Shown one piece after another: positions 17,348-27,011 of a stretch of 45,266 nucleotides of DNA. Within the stretch, counting starts at the first letter, position 1. Each line of letters opens with the position of its first letter. The position numbers were made by a program, and so were the translations under genes. This DNA is from Burkholderiales bacterium. GTDB lineage: Bacteria; Pseudomonadota; Gammaproteobacteria; Burkholderiales; Burkholderiaceae_C. The stretch spans positions 1 through 45,266 of the forward strand of contig CANGHK010000043.1 of assembly GCA_947453625.1 (NCBI GenBank), written 5' to 3'. The notes beneath the pieces are model-generated. The model worked only from the letters and a program-made list of their open reading frames with translations, searched no databases and had not been told where the DNA came from.

Positions 17348-17848
17348 TCAGGGCGCGGCGGCCAGCACGACGATGCCGTCGGCGTCAGCCACCAGCCAGT
17401 CGCCGGGCCGCACGCTGACGCCCTGCACCCGCACCGGCACATCGACCAGGCCGGCATGGCGACGCTCGGTGGGCAGCGGCATCAGCGCCAGCGCGCGGAT
17501 GCCGATGTCGGTGGCGTCCAGTTCGGCGCGGTCGCGCACGCAGCCGTCGACCACCAGACCGGCCCAGCCGTTGCGGGCTGCAGCCGCGGCCAGGTTGCCG
17601 CCCACCAGCGCATGGCGCAGCGAGCCCCCGCCGTCGACCACCAGCACCCGGCCCAGGCCAGGCGACTCGACGGCAGCCTTGACCGAGGTGTTGTCCTCGT
17701 GGCACTTGACTGTGCTGACCAGTCCGGCGAATGCGGCGCGGCCGCCATAGATCTGGAATACCGGCGGCAACACGCGGAAAGCGCCGCTGGCGTCGCCCTT
17801 GTGGGCGTCGCAGAGGTCGCAGGTGGAGAACGGCTCAGGGTGGCTCAC
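17348..17848 (-). CDS. rraA: RraA-like protein (RNase E regulator / HMG aldolase family)
   Basis: A 166-residue protein. A GTG start at 17848 is supported by GGAG 8 bases upstream and by the family start (SHPEPFSTCDLCDAHKGD). Conserved blocks: GRVLVVDGGGSLRHALVGGN, NGWAGLVVDGCVRD (the Arg-Asp of the active-site pocket) and PGDWLVADADGIVVL. Members either inhibit RNase E or are metal-dependent 4-hydroxy-4-methyl-2-oxoglutarate aldolases; the RraA assignment follows length (about 160 residues), while activity is not decided by sequence. Confidence 0.88.
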   Translation of the reverse strand: MSHPEPFSTCDLCDAHKGDASGAFRVLPPVFQIYGGRAAFAGLVSTVKCHEDNTSVKAAVESPGLGRVLVVDGGGSLRHALVGGNLAAAAARNGWAGLVVDGCVRDRAELDATDIGIRALALMPLPTERRHAGLVDVPVRVQGVSVRPGDWLVADADGIVVLAAAP

Positions 17849-17969
17849 GGCAGACTCCGGCAAAGAACGGATTCCGATCATAGAGGGCAGCCCCGGCTGC
17901 CTGGCCGGCACCCGACGCGCGCGGGTGGGTCTGTGGCTGCGCTGGAATGCTTGGTGCAAGAGCTGGCCC

Positions 17970-18437
17970 ATGCGGCAATGTCGCCGCGAGGAGCTCACCC
18001 TGCTGGACAAGGTCAAGGAAACGCACGCCACGGCTTTCTTGCATGTCAAACCCGCCGATACCCGCTTTCGCAGCGACGGCTTGCGAGATTTCTTTCTCTA
18101 TCGCGATCTCGGGGTGGCCGAGGCCACCCGCGGCAAGGTGATGGCGCAACTGGTGATGGCGCACAACGCACCGGAGAAAGGCACGGGCTGGCACCGCCAT
18201 GAAGCCGACTTTCACATCGTGATCATGCTGCGCGGCTGGGCCCGCTTCATGTACGAGGACCAGGAGACGCTGGTCAACGCCGGCGACTGTGTGCACCCGC
18301 GCCCGGGCGTTCGGCATTGCCTGTTCGACTACTCGCCCGACATGGAGTACCTGGAGATCGTCGGCCCGGCCGACTTCAGCAGCGTGAACGTGCCTGCGGT
18401 GTGCGACGTGCCCAGCCCCCAGGGTTGGGGCTTGTAG
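17970..18437 (+). CDS. Cupin domain protein
   Basis: A 155-residue protein with one cupin barrel: GWHRHEADFHIVIMLRGWAR is motif 1 (metal ligands His-x-His...Glu-type) and AGDCVHPRPGVRHCLFDYSP is motif 2. ATG 17970 is the first usable start between the divergent rraA and the conserved part, but GAGGAG at 17988-17993 stands 6 bases before CTG codons at 18000, so a shorter product starting LDKVKETHATAF is possible. Function is unknown; it may be a small enzyme or ligand-binding protein. Confidence 0.8.
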   Translation: MRQCRREELTLLDKVKETHATAFLHVKPADTRFRSDGLRDFFLYRDLGVAEATRGKVMAQLVMAHNAPEKGTGWHRHEADFHIVIMLRGWARFMYEDQETLVNAGDCVHPRPGVRHCLFDYSPDMEYLEIVGPADFSSVNVPAVCDVPSPQGWGL

Positions 18438-18509
18438 GCGAGGCCGCGCCGCCCGCCGGTTCAGGCGCAGGCGCAGGCGGGTGACGCTGGGCTGCTGATC
18501 GCTGCCGGA

Positions 18510-19166
18510 TCAGAACTCCATCTCGAGCTCGTCGATGGCCTCGGGTTCCAGCAGCGCCGCGGCAGTCCATTCCTGCACCTCGGGCAGTGCCAGGATGCGG
18601 GCGCACCAGTCCCGGGTAGCGGCGTCGGGCACCGCCACGTCATAGGTGTGAAGGCGCGTGACCACCGGCGCGAACATCGCGTCGGCCATGCCGCGCGCGC
18701 CGAACAGAAAGGGCCCGCCGCGGGTGGCCAGGCAGTCCTGCCAGATCGCCAGCACGCGGGCGATGTCGCACTGGGCCCGGCTCCAGACCTTGAAGCGGGG
18801 GAACTTGCCCTTCAGGTTCATCGGCAGCGCTGAGCGCAGCGAGACGAAGCCCGAATGCATCTCGCCGCAGATCGCCCGGCAATGGGCGCGCGCGGCGCGG
18901 TCGGCCGGCAGCAGGCCAGCCTCGGGGCGGATCTCGTTCAGGTATTCGGCGATCGCCAGCGTGTCCCAGACCTTGATGCCCTGGTGGCGCAGGCAGGGCA
19001 CCTGGATGGACGGCGCCAGCAGCAGCATCTCGGCGCGGGCGTCGACGTCGTCGGTGGCCAGCATCACCTCCTCGAAGTCCAGCCCGGCGAACTTCGTCAA
19101 CAACCAGCCCCGCATCGACCAGGACGAGTAGTTCTTGCTGCTGAGGGTGAGCGTGGTGTTGGGCAT
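18510..19166 (-). CDS. Glutathione S-transferase family protein
   Basis: A 218-residue cytosolic GST. The N-terminal thioredoxin-like domain has SSKNYSSWSMRGWLLTKFAG (Ser-rich active-site loop) and the SIQVPCLRHQGIKVWDTLAI segment with the cis-Pro and glutathione-binding D/T; the C-terminal all-alpha domain is typical (FLFGARGMADAMFAPVVTRL). ATG 19166 has GGAGAA about 10 bases upstream. Divergent from the PHA depolymerase gene. It belongs to the broad bacterial GST group with SSWS motif; no substrate can be assigned. Confidence 0.9.
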   Translation of the reverse strand: MPNTTLTLSSKNYSSWSMRGWLLTKFAGLDFEEVMLATDDVDARAEMLLLAPSIQVPCLRHQGIKVWDTLAIAEYLNEIRPEAGLLPADRAARAHCRAICGEMHSGFVSLRSALPMNLKGKFPRFKVWSRAQCDIARVLAIWQDCLATRGGPFLFGARGMADAMFAPVVTRLHTYDVAVPDAATRDWCARILALPEVQEWTAAALLEPEAIDELEMEF

Positions 19167-19339
19167 GACGAGGTTCTCCGTCGGCGTGGAAGGGCTATTG
19201 CCCTGCTTCGCAAGCGCTGTGCCAGCCGGCTTCATGGCCGCCAGTCGCGGCTGACCGCGCCCGGCGCCAGCCGGTGGCCCGCAACTTGCCTGGTCAAGGT
19301 CTGGCGCCGCCGGCCATCAACGGCCCCGGAGCCGCACCC

Positions 19340-20575
19340 ATGCTCTATCAAGCCTATCAATCCCAGGTCGACCTGCTCGGCCCCCTGCAGAGTGCCGCGC
19401 GCGACGCCGCAGCATGGTGGGCGCAAGCCTGGCCCGAGGCGTCACCGCTGAAGCCGCTGATGCAACCGCTGGGCGCCGCGTTGGAGGTCTTTTCCAGGAT
19501 GCGACTGACGCACAAGCGGCCACCTTACGGCATCACCACGGTGCAGGTGGGCGACCGCTTGGTGCAGGTGCGCGAACACGCGGTGCACCGCACGCCCTTC
19601 GGCACCCTGCTGCGCTTCGATCGTGACGACCCGCCAGCCGCCGACCAACCGGCGCGGCCCCAGGTCTTGATCGTCGCGCCGCTGTCGGGGCATTTCGCCA
19701 CCCTGTTGACGGACACCGTGCGCACCATGCTGGCCGACCACGACGTCTACATCACCGACTGGCACAACGCCCGCGACGTGCCGCTGGGCGAGGGCCGCTT
19801 CGGCCTGGATGAGTACATCCAGCACCTGATCGACTTCATGGCCATCCTCGGCCCGCACACCCACCTGGTGGCGGTCTGCAAGCCCTGCGTGCCCACGCTG
19901 GCGGCGGTGGCGGTGATGGCGGCCGACCAGCATCCGGCCCAGCCGCGGTCGATGACGCTGATGGCCGGGCCGATCGACTGCCGCATCAACCCGACCGCGG
20001 TCAACGACCTGGCGGTCGGCAAGCCCATCGAATGGTTCGAGCAAAAGCTGGTGGCCACCGTGCCGGCCGGCCATGTCGGCGCCGGGCGCCGGGTCTACCC
20101 CGGATTCCTGCAACTCACCGCCTTCATGAGCATGAACCCGACCCGCCATGCCAGGGCGTTTGCCAATCTTTACGAGCACCTGGCCACCGGCGAGACCGGG
20201 CCGGCGGCGCGCACCATCGAGTTCTACGACGAGTATTTCGCCGTCAACGACCTGCACGGCGATTTCTACATCGAGACCGTCGACCAGGTGTTCCAACGCT
20301 ACACCCTGGCCAAGGGCGAGCTGATTTTCAAGGGCCGGCGCGTCGACCCCGCCGCGATACGCCGCACCGCGCTGTTCACGGTCGAGGGTGAGCGCGACGA
20401 CATCTGCGCGATAGGCCAGACCGTGGCCGCGCACGACCTGTGCCCCGGCATCCGGCCCTACATGAAGACCCACCATGTGCAGCTCGGCGTCGGCCATTAC
20501 GGCGTGTTCAGCGGCATGCGCTGGCAGCAGCAGATCTATCCCCGCGTGCGGGAAATGATCCAGAGTTACCACTGA
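19340..20575 (+). CDS. phaZ: Intracellular polyhydroxyalkanoate depolymerase
   Basis: A 411-residue alpha/beta-hydrolase that mobilises stored PHA. The nucleophile elbow carries Cys instead of Ser: C180 in HLVAVCKPCVPTLA; Asp is D353/D354 in VEGERDDICAIG and His H386 in LGVGHYGVFSG. These fit the C-D-H triad of the Ralstonia PhaZa1 type. The start MLYQAYQSQVDLLGPLQ is family-like; earlier in-frame ATG at 19274 is not conserved. This implies the organism makes PHB granules; no synthase or phasin gene is in the window. Confidence 0.93.
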   Translation: MLYQAYQSQVDLLGPLQSAARDAAAWWAQAWPEASPLKPLMQPLGAALEVFSRMRLTHKRPPYGITTVQVGDRLVQVREHAVHRTPFGTLLRFDRDDPPAADQPARPQVLIVAPLSGHFATLLTDTVRTMLADHDVYITDWHNARDVPLGEGRFGLDEYIQHLIDFMAILGPHTHLVAVCKPCVPTLAAVAVMAADQHPAQPRSMTLMAGPIDCRINPTAVNDLAVGKPIEWFEQKLVATVPAGHVGAGRRVYPGFLQLTAFMSMNPTRHARAFANLYEHLATGETGPAARTIEFYDEYFAVNDLHGDFYIETVDQVFQRYTLAKGELIFKGRRVDPAAIRRTALFTVEGERDDICAIGQTVAAHDLCPGIRPYMKTHHVQLGVGHYGVFSGMRWQQQIYPRVREMIQSYH

Positions 20576-20701
20576 GTTCAGCACGATGGGCCTGCGCCAC
20601 CGTCGGTGGCCGGCCTGGGCGGGGGCCGAAAAAGCCGGCGGGCGGCGCTGCGGCCGGCGCCTGCCTATCATGCGCGGTCCCGCTCCGAGAATTTGCCCTC
20701 C

Positions 20702-23700
20702 ATGAACCTGGTCCAGCTGGCCTTGCGCCGCCCCTACACCTTCATCGTGATGGCGATGTTGATCGTGCTGGCGACGCCGCTGGCGCTGCTCAACATGGCG
20801 ACCGACATCTTCCCGGAAATCAATATTCCGGTCGTCAGCATCATCTGGAACTACAACGGCCTGTCGGCCCAGGAGATGGGCCAGCGCATCGCCGGCCAGA
20901 GCGAGCGCGGCTTGACCACAACAGTCAGCGACATCGAGCACATCGAGTCGCAGTCGCTGCTGGGCGTGTCGGTGATCAAGGTTTTCTTCCAGCCCACCGC
21001 CAATATCCAGACCGCGATCGCCCAGGTGGTGGCCTCGATGCAGACCCAGATCCGCCAGCTGCCGCCGGGCATCACGCCGCCGCTGGTGATCAAGTACTCG
21101 GCCTCCAGCATCCCGGTGGTGCAGCTCGCGCTGTCGAGCCCGACGCTGCCCGAGCAGGCGGTGTTCGACACCGCGATCAACGTGCTGCGCCCGCAGCTGA
21201 TAACGATCCCGGGCGCGGCCGTGCCCTTCCCCTACGGCGGCAAGAACCGGCTGATCTCGATCGACCTCGACAGCGCCGCGCTGCAGGCGCGCGGCCTGTC
21301 GCCGGCCGACGTGGTCAACGCCGTCAACCTGCAGAACCTGATCCTGCCCTCGGGCACGGCCAAGTTCGGCGGCACCGAATTCAACGTCCGCATGAACGGC
21401 GCGCCCGAGGCGATCGCCGGGCTGGGCGACCTGCCGGTGCGCACGGCGGCGGGCAACATCACCTACCTGCGCGACGTGGCCCAGGTGCGCGACGGCTTCC
21501 AGCCGCAGACCAACATCGTGCGCCAGGACGGCGCGCGCGGCGTGCTGCTGTCGGTGATCAAGAACGGCAGCGCGTCCACGCTCGACATCGTGGCCAACCT
21601 GCGGGCGATGCTGCCGCGGGTGGCCGCCGTGCTGCCGCCCGATGTCAGCGTCACCCCGCTGTTCGACCAGTCGGTGTTCGTCAAGGCCGCGGTGATGGGG
21701 GTGGTGACCGAGGGCGGCATCGCCGCCGCGCTGACCGCCGCGATGGTGCTGCTGTTCCTGGGCAACTGGCGCAGCACGCTGATCATTTCGCTGACGATCC
21801 CGCTGTCCGTGCTGGCCGCGATCCTGGGCCTGCGGATGCTGGGCGAGACGCTGAACCTGATGACGCTGGGCGGGCTGGCGCTGTCGGTGGGCATCCTGGT
21901 CGACCAGGCGATCGTGACGATAGAAAACATCGAGCGCCACCTGCACATGGGCCGGCCTATCGAGGAGGCGATTTCGACCGGCGCCGGTGAGATCGGCGTC
22001 GCGGCCTTCGTCTCCACGCTGTGCATCTGCGTCGTGTTCGTGCCGATGTTCTTCCTGTCGGGCGTCGCGCGCTTCCTGTTCGTGCCGCTGGCCGAGGCGG
22101 TGGTGCTGGCGATGATCGCGTCCTACCTGCTGTCGCGCACGCTGGTGCCCACGCTGGTGCTGCTGCTGATGGGCGGCGCGGCGCCCGCCGCGCAGGGCGC
22201 ACGCGCCAACGCGCTGCAGCGCGTCTACCAGGCCTTCGACCGCCGCTTCGAGCGCCTGCGCCGGGCCTACACGCTGGCGCTGTCGGCGCTGCTGGCGCAC
22301 CGGCGCGGCTTTGCGACGGTGTTTCTGGTGTTCTGCCTGGCCTCGTGCCTGTGGGTGCCGGTGCTGGGGCGCGATTTCTTCCCAAGCGTCGACGCTGGCC
22401 AGATCCGTCTGCACATGCGCGCGCCCACCGGCACAAGAATCGAGGAGACCGCGCGCCTGGCCGATGCGGTGGAGGCGGTCATCCGCGAGATCATCCCGAA
22501 AGACCAGCTCGAGACCGTGCTCGACAACCTGGGCGTGCCCAACAGCGGCATCAACCTGTCCTACAGCAACGCCGGCACGATAGGCACGCTGGACGGTGAG
22601 ATCCTGCTGTCGCTGCGCGAGGGCCACTCACCCACCGAGGGCTTCGTCAGCCGGCTGCGCGCCGAGCTGCCGCGGCGTTTTCCAGGCATTGAGTTCTTCT
22701 TCCAGCCGGCCGACATCGTCACCCAGATCCTCAATTTCGGCCTGCCGGCGGCGATAGACATCCAGTTCACCGGCAACAACGTGGCAGCCAATGCCAAGCT
22801 GGCCGGCGAACTGACGCAGAAGATCCGGCAGATCCCAGGCGCCGTCGATGCCCATGTCCACCAGCGCCTGAATGCGCCCACGCTCAACCTGCAGATGGAC
22901 CGCAGCCGGCTGCAGCAAGTCGGCTTGACGGCGTCCAACGTCGGCCAGAACCTGCTGATCGCGCTGTCGGGCAGCTCGCAGACTGCGCCAGCCTTCTGGC
23001 TCAACCCGCAGAACGGCGTGGTCTACAGCGTTGCGGTGCAGACGCCGCAATACCAGGTCGACTCCCTCGACGCGCTGCTCAACCTGCCGGTGGGCACGGG
23101 CGCCGGGCCGGCCGGCACGGGCGGCGCGGGAAGCACCCAGTTGCTGGGCAATCTGGTCGAGGTGAGCCCGGCCCAGCAGGCGGCGATCGCCTCGCGCTTC
23201 AACATCCTGCCGGCGATCGACGTCTATGTCGGCGTGCAGGGCACGGACCTGGCCAGCGTCGCGGCCCAGGTGCAAAAACTGGTCGACGAGGTGCGCCCGC
23301 AACTGCCGCGCGGCAGCCAGGTGGTGTTGCGCGGCCAGGTCGAGACCATGAATGCATCCTTCCTGGGCCTGGGCGTGGGACTGGCCGGCGCGATCGTGCT
23401 GGTCTACCTGCTGATCGTGATCAACTTCCAGTCCTGGGTCGATGCGGCGGTGGTGGTCGCGGCGCTGCCGGCGGCGCTGGCGGGCATCTGCTGGATGCTG
23501 CTGCTGACCGGCACCACGCTGAGCGTGCCCGCGCTGACCGGCGCGATCATGACCATGGGCGTGGCCACCGCCAACAGCATCCTGCTGATCTCTTTCGCCC
23601 GCCAGCGCCTGGACGACGGCATCCCGCCGCTGGCCGCAGCACTGGAGGCCGGCGCCACGCGCATCCGGCCGGTGCTGATGACGGCGCTGGCGATGGTCAT

Positions 23701-23944
23701 AGGCATGATCCCGATGGCGCTCGGCCTGGGCGAAGGCGCCGAGCAGAATGCGCCGCTGGGCCGGGCGGTGATAGGCGGGCTGGTCTTCGCCACCGTCTCG
23801 ACCCTGTTCTTCGTGCCGGCGGTGTTTGCCGACGTGCACCAGCGTCGGGCCAGGCGTGCGGCGCTGCGGGCAGCGGTAGCCATTTCGGACCCCGCCAGCC
23901 GCTCCGCACAGCCGCCCGCCGTACCCCATCCCCTGGAGACCTGA
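20702..23944 (+). CDS. RND efflux permease (AcrB/HAE1-like)
   Basis: A 1080-residue inner-membrane pump. ATG 20702 gives the RND start MNLVQLALRRPYTFIVMAML. The first periplasmic loop opens with TDIFPEINIPVVSIIW; a second large loop starts after the TM7 region (PVLGRDFFPSVDAGQIRLHM). TM4 reads GILVDQAIVTIENIERHL, where AcrB has two adjacent aspartates and this has D401-Q402, and TM10 (MGVATANSILLISFARQ) lacks the Lys of AcrB. It is therefore a divergent proton-relay subtype. Followed 3 bases later by the adaptor and then the outer-membrane channel; substrates unknown. Confidence 0.92.
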   Translation: MNLVQLALRRPYTFIVMAMLIVLATPLALLNMATDIFPEINIPVVSIIWNYNGLSAQEMGQRIAGQSERGLTTTVSDIEHIESQSLLGVSVIKVFFQPTANIQTAIAQVVASMQTQIRQLPPGITPPLVIKYSASSIPVVQLALSSPTLPEQAVFDTAINVLRPQLITIPGAAVPFPYGGKNRLISIDLDSAALQARGLSPADVVNAVNLQNLILPSGTAKFGGTEFNVRMNGAPEAIAGLGDLPVRTAAGNITYLRDVAQVRDGFQPQTNIVRQDGARGVLLSVIKNGSASTLDIVANLRAMLPRVAAVLPPDVSVTPLFDQSVFVKAAVMGVVTEGGIAAALTAAMVLLFLGNWRSTLIISLTIPLSVLAAILGLRMLGETLNLMTLGGLALSVGILVDQAIVTIENIERHLHMGRPIEEAISTGAGEIGVAAFVSTLCICVVFVPMFFLSGVARFLFVPLAEAVVLAMIASYLLSRTLVPTLVLLLMGGAAPAAQGARANALQRVYQAFDRRFERLRRAYTLALSALLAHRRGFATVFLVFCLASCLWVPVLGRDFFPSVDAGQIRLHMRAPTGTRIEETARLADAVEAVIREIIPKDQLETVLDNLGVPNSGINLSYSNAGTIGTLDGEILLSLREGHSPTEGFVSRLRAELPRRFPGIEFFFQPADIVTQILNFGLPAAIDIQFTGNNVAANAKLAGELTQKIRQIPGAVDAHVHQRLNAPTLNLQMDRSRLQQVGLTASNVGQNLLIALSGSSQTAPAFWLNPQNGVVYSVAVQTPQYQVDSLDALLNLPVGTGAGPAGTGGAGSTQLLGNLVEVSPAQQAAIASRFNILPAIDVYVGVQGTDLASVAAQVQKLVDEVRPQLPRGSQVVLRGQVETMNASFLGLGVGLAGAIVLVYLLIVINFQSWVDAAVVVAALPAALAGICWMLLLTGTTLSVPALTGAIMTMGVATANSILLISFARQRLDDGIPPLAAALEAGATRIRPVLMTALAMVIGMIPMALGLGEGAEQNAPLGRAVIGGLVFATVSTLFFVPAVFADVHQRRARRAALRAAVAISDPASRSAQPPAVPHPLET

Positions 23945-23947
23945 TCC

Positions 23948-25192
23948 ATGACCGAGCAACGCCACGCCGCGCTGGGGCTGCATCCCATCACCGCCGAACA
24001 CGGCCAGATCCCGCCCGATCTGCTCAAGCGGCGGCAGATCCTGCGGCGTACCCTGATCAGCGCCGGCGTCGTGCTGGTGCTGCTGGCGCTCGGCGCCGGG
24101 CGAACCCTGTGGCTGCGCTCGGCCAACGCCCATGCGCTGCAGACCGTCACCACCGACAACGCCAGGCAATATGTCAAGACCGGCCAGGCCCGGCGCAGCG
24201 CCAGCGGCCAGACCCTGGCGCTGCCCGGCACGCTGCAGGGCTTTGTGCAGGCGCCGATCTCGGCCCGCGCCAGCGGCTACCTGCGGCGCTGGACCCGCGA
24301 CATCGGCAGCGCCGTGGCCCAGGGCGACTTGCTGGCCGAGATCGACTCGCCCGAGATCGACCAGCAACTCAGCCAGGCCATGGCCGCGCGCGAGCAGGCC
24401 GACTCGGGGCTGACGCTGGCCCGCAGCACCGCGCTGCGCTGGGAGAGCTTGCGCAAGCAGGACGTGGTCTCGCAGCAAGACCTGGACGAGCGGCGCGGCG
24501 CGGTGGCGCAGGCGGTGGCCAACCTGGCCGCGGCAGACGCCAACGTGATGCGCCTGCGCCAGTTGGAAGGCTTCAAGCGCGTGCTGGCACCGTTTGCCGG
24601 CGTGATCACCAAGCGCAACGTCGATGTCGGCGACCTGATCGACGGCTCGCGCGTGCTGTTCACGCTGGCGCAGACCGACCCGCTGCGGGTCTACGTCAAC
24701 GTGCCGCAGTCGTATTCGCAGCTGGTCAAGACCGGCCAGGCGGTGGTGGTGACGCAGGGCGAGTTGCGTGGCGAGCCATTCACCGGCAAGGTGGTGCGGA
24801 CCGCCGCCTCCATCGACCCGGCCACCCGCACGATGCAGGTCGAGGTGGCGCTGCCCAACGCCGACGGCCGGCTGCTGCCCGGCGCTTACGTGCAGGTGGC
24901 GCTGCCGCTGCAGGCCAGCGCGTCGCTGGTGGCGCCGACCAATGCGCTGCTGTTCCGCGCCGAAGGCACGGTGGTGGCGGTGCTGGCCATGTCCGGCACG
25001 CAGGGCCGGGTGACGCTGCGGCGCGTCAGCGTGGGCCGCAACTACGGCACCGAGTTCGAGGTGCTGGACGGCCTGAGCGAACAGGACCAGCTGGTGCTCA
25101 ACCCGCCCGACTGGCTGGCCGACGGACAGACCGTCACGGTCGCCCCTGCCGCTGCGGCCAGCACGGCAGCCAGCGGCGCCTCTCGCTCATGA
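23948..25192 (+). CDS. RND periplasmic adaptor (membrane fusion protein)
   Basis: A 414-residue HlyD/AcrA-type subunit. N-terminal membrane anchor ~34-53 (LISAGVVLVLLALGAGRTLW), lipoyl half-motif FVQAPISARASGYLRRWTRD with VAQGDLLAEIDSPEIDQQL, a helical hairpin at ~135-190 (REQADSGLTLARSTALRWES ... VAQAVANLAAADANVMRL), and the second lipoyl half VLAPFAGVITKRNVDVGDL, then beta-barrel. It links the permease to the outer-membrane factor. Start 3 bases after the permease stop; its stop overlaps the next start (ATGA). Confidence 0.92.
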   Translation: MTEQRHAALGLHPITAEHGQIPPDLLKRRQILRRTLISAGVVLVLLALGAGRTLWLRSANAHALQTVTTDNARQYVKTGQARRSASGQTLALPGTLQGFVQAPISARASGYLRRWTRDIGSAVAQGDLLAEIDSPEIDQQLSQAMAAREQADSGLTLARSTALRWESLRKQDVVSQQDLDERRGAVAQAVANLAAADANVMRLRQLEGFKRVLAPFAGVITKRNVDVGDLIDGSRVLFTLAQTDPLRVYVNVPQSYSQLVKTGQAVVVTQGELRGEPFTGKVVRTAASIDPATRTMQVEVALPNADGRLLPGAYVQVALPLQASASLVAPTNALLFRAEGTVVAVLAMSGTQGRVTLRRVSVGRNYGTEFEVLDGLSEQDQLVLNPPDWLADGQTVTVAPAAAASTAASGASRS

Positions 25193-26691
25193 CCCGGCCG
25201 CCGCGCCGCCCTGCCCGACGGTCCGACCTGGCCAGGCTGGCCGGGCCGCTCACGTTGCTCGTCGCGCTGCTGTCGGGTTGCGCCGCCGGTCCCGACTACG
25301 TCAAGCCAAAGCTGGACCTGCCGGCGGCGTGGACGGTAGCGGCGCCCTGGCGCGGCAGCCGGCCCGACGACGCGGCGCCCAAGGGCGCATGGTGGCAGCG
25401 CTTCGGCGACCCCGCACTCGACGCGCTGATGGCGCAGGCGCTGGCCAGCAACCCGACGCTGGAACTGGCCGGCGCGCGGCTGGCACAGTCGCGCGCCGCG
25501 TTGTCGGCCACCTCGGCCAGCCTGCTGCCGCAAGTGGGCTTGAGTGAGCGCGCCACGCGCCAGAAGATCTCGGCGAACCGGCCCTTGACCAGCTACAGCG
25601 GCAGCAATTTCTCCACCGTCCAGAACGACCTGACGCTGGCGATGACGGTGAACTACGAGCTCGACCTGACCGGCCGCATCCAGCGCAGCGTCGAGGGCGC
25701 GACCGCCTCGGCTGAGCAGGCTGCAGCCGACCTGGAGAACATCCGCTTGCTGCTGACTGCCGACCTGGCGGCCAACTACGTCAACCTGCGCCAGATCGAC
25801 AGCGAACTCGATGTGCTGGCGCGCGCGGTCGCGCTGCAGCGTCGGGCGCTGGCCCTGGTCAGCACCCGCCACGACCTCGGCGCGGCCACCGGGCTGGACC
25901 TGGCGCAGCAGCAGGCGCTGCTCGACAGCACGCTGGTGCAGGTCGACCTGCTGCGGCGACAGCGCAGCGCCTTCGAGCATGCGGTGGCCACGCTGGCCGG
26001 CATCCCGGCGCCGGGCTTCGTGCTGGCCCCCGAGCCTGGCGAGGGCGCGTCGCCGCGGCTGCCGCAGTTATCCCAGTTGCAGCTCGGCCTGCCGTCCGAC
26101 CTGCTGGAGCGCCGGCCCGACATCGCCGCCGCCGAGCGCGCGGTGGCCGCCGCCAACGCCCAGATCGGCATCGCCAGCACAGCCTATTTTCCGAGCATCA
26201 CGCTGGGGGCCGGCGGCGGCGTCGACAGCCGCAGCGCGGTCACGCTGTTCGACGCGCCCAGCCTGCTCTGGTCGGTCGGGCTGTCCGCCAGCCAGCTGCT
26301 GTTCGACGGCGGCCGCATCCAGGCCGGCATCACCGCCGCGCGGGCCGGCCATGCCGGCGCGGTGGCCAACTACCGCCGCGTCGTGCTGGCGGCGATGCAG
26401 GAGGTGGAGGACGGCATCAGCGGGCTGGCCGCACTGGACAGCGCGGCGGCCCAGGCCGGTGTGGCGGTGGCGTCCACCCGCCGCGTGCTGGCAATGTCGA
26501 CCGCCCGCTACGAGGGCGGCGCCTCAGCCTACCTGGACGTGATCGTGGCGCAGCAGGCCTTGCTGGGCAGCGAGCGCCAGGCCTCGCAGCTGCGCGGCCA
26601 GCAGTTGCTGACCGCCGTGCTGCTGGTCAAGGCACTGGGCGGCGACTGGCAGCCGGCGGCCGCGCTGGCCTCAGCCAAGCCGGCCGAATAG
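25189..26691 (+). CDS. Outer-membrane efflux lipoprotein (OprM/NodT family)
   Basis: A 500-residue TolC-fold channel. Signal with lipobox LLSGC (Cys ~31) followed by CAAGPDYVKPKLDLPAAW, the typical OprM/NodT start. Two repeated OEP domains follow: GDPALDALMAQALASNPTLE ... AQSRAALSATSASLLPQVG, then LPSDLLERRPDIAAAERAVA and SQLLFDGGRIQAGITAARAG. The ATG overlaps the adaptor stop. It completes the tripartite pump; no regulator gene is next to the operon. Confidence 0.93.
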   Translation: MTRPPRRPARRSDLARLAGPLTLLVALLSGCAAGPDYVKPKLDLPAAWTVAAPWRGSRPDDAAPKGAWWQRFGDPALDALMAQALASNPTLELAGARLAQSRAALSATSASLLPQVGLSERATRQKISANRPLTSYSGSNFSTVQNDLTLAMTVNYELDLTGRIQRSVEGATASAEQAAADLENIRLLLTADLAANYVNLRQIDSELDVLARAVALQRRALALVSTRHDLGAATGLDLAQQQALLDSTLVQVDLLRRQRSAFEHAVATLAGIPAPGFVLAPEPGEGASPRLPQLSQLQLGLPSDLLERRPDIAAAERAVAAANAQIGIASTAYFPSITLGAGGGVDSRSAVTLFDAPSLLWSVGLSASQLLFDGGRIQAGITAARAGHAGAVANYRRVVLAAMQEVEDGISGLAALDSAAAQAGVAVASTRRVLAMSTARYEGGASAYLDVIVAQQALLGSERQASQLRGQQLLTAVLLVKALGGDWQPAAALASAKPAE

Positions 26692-26701
26692 CTCAACCAG
26701 A

Positions 26702-26941
26702 TCAACCCGGCAGCAAGCCCTTGGCCATGCGCCGCAGTGCGGCGGCGTCCAGCACCTTGATGCCGGGCTGCGATTCGCAGATCACCGCCAGCCGGTTAAG
26801 CAACCCGGCGGCGAAACGGTGCGCGGCGGCCAGCGTCTCTTCGTCGCTGTCGTAGGTGTCGTAGGCCTCGACGGCGACGCCACTGTCGTTGGCAATCGCC
26901 TTGATGTCGATCTTGGGGCCGGGCGGGGGTGAGGTGGCCAT
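26702..26941 (-). CDS. Small hypothetical protein
   Basis: A 79-residue cytosolic protein of unknown function. ATG 26941 has GGAG about 8 bases upstream. The sequence is acidic in the middle (EAYDTYDSDEETLAAAHRFA) and basic at the end (LRRMAKGLLPG), with helical character and no signal or membrane segment. It lies downstream of the fadB-like gene on the same strand with about 70 bases between, so it may share that transcript. No family was recognised. Confidence 0.6.
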   Translation of the reverse strand: MATSPPPGPKIDIKAIANDSGVAVEAYDTYDSDEETLAAAHRFAAGLLNRLAVICESQPGIKVLDAAALRRMAKGLLPG

Positions 26942-27011
26942 GGGCTTGCTCCGAGAGAATGGGAAAGCCAGCACTCTACCCGCAGCGGCCGGGTGAACGG
27001 GTGATCGGCGC

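Noticed and set aside
19442-22627. Very long open frame on the minus strand opposite phaZ and the RND permease
   Set aside because: It is a GC-driven antisense frame: His/Gln/Arg-rich low-complexity translation, no domain, and it covers two genes with clear motifs.
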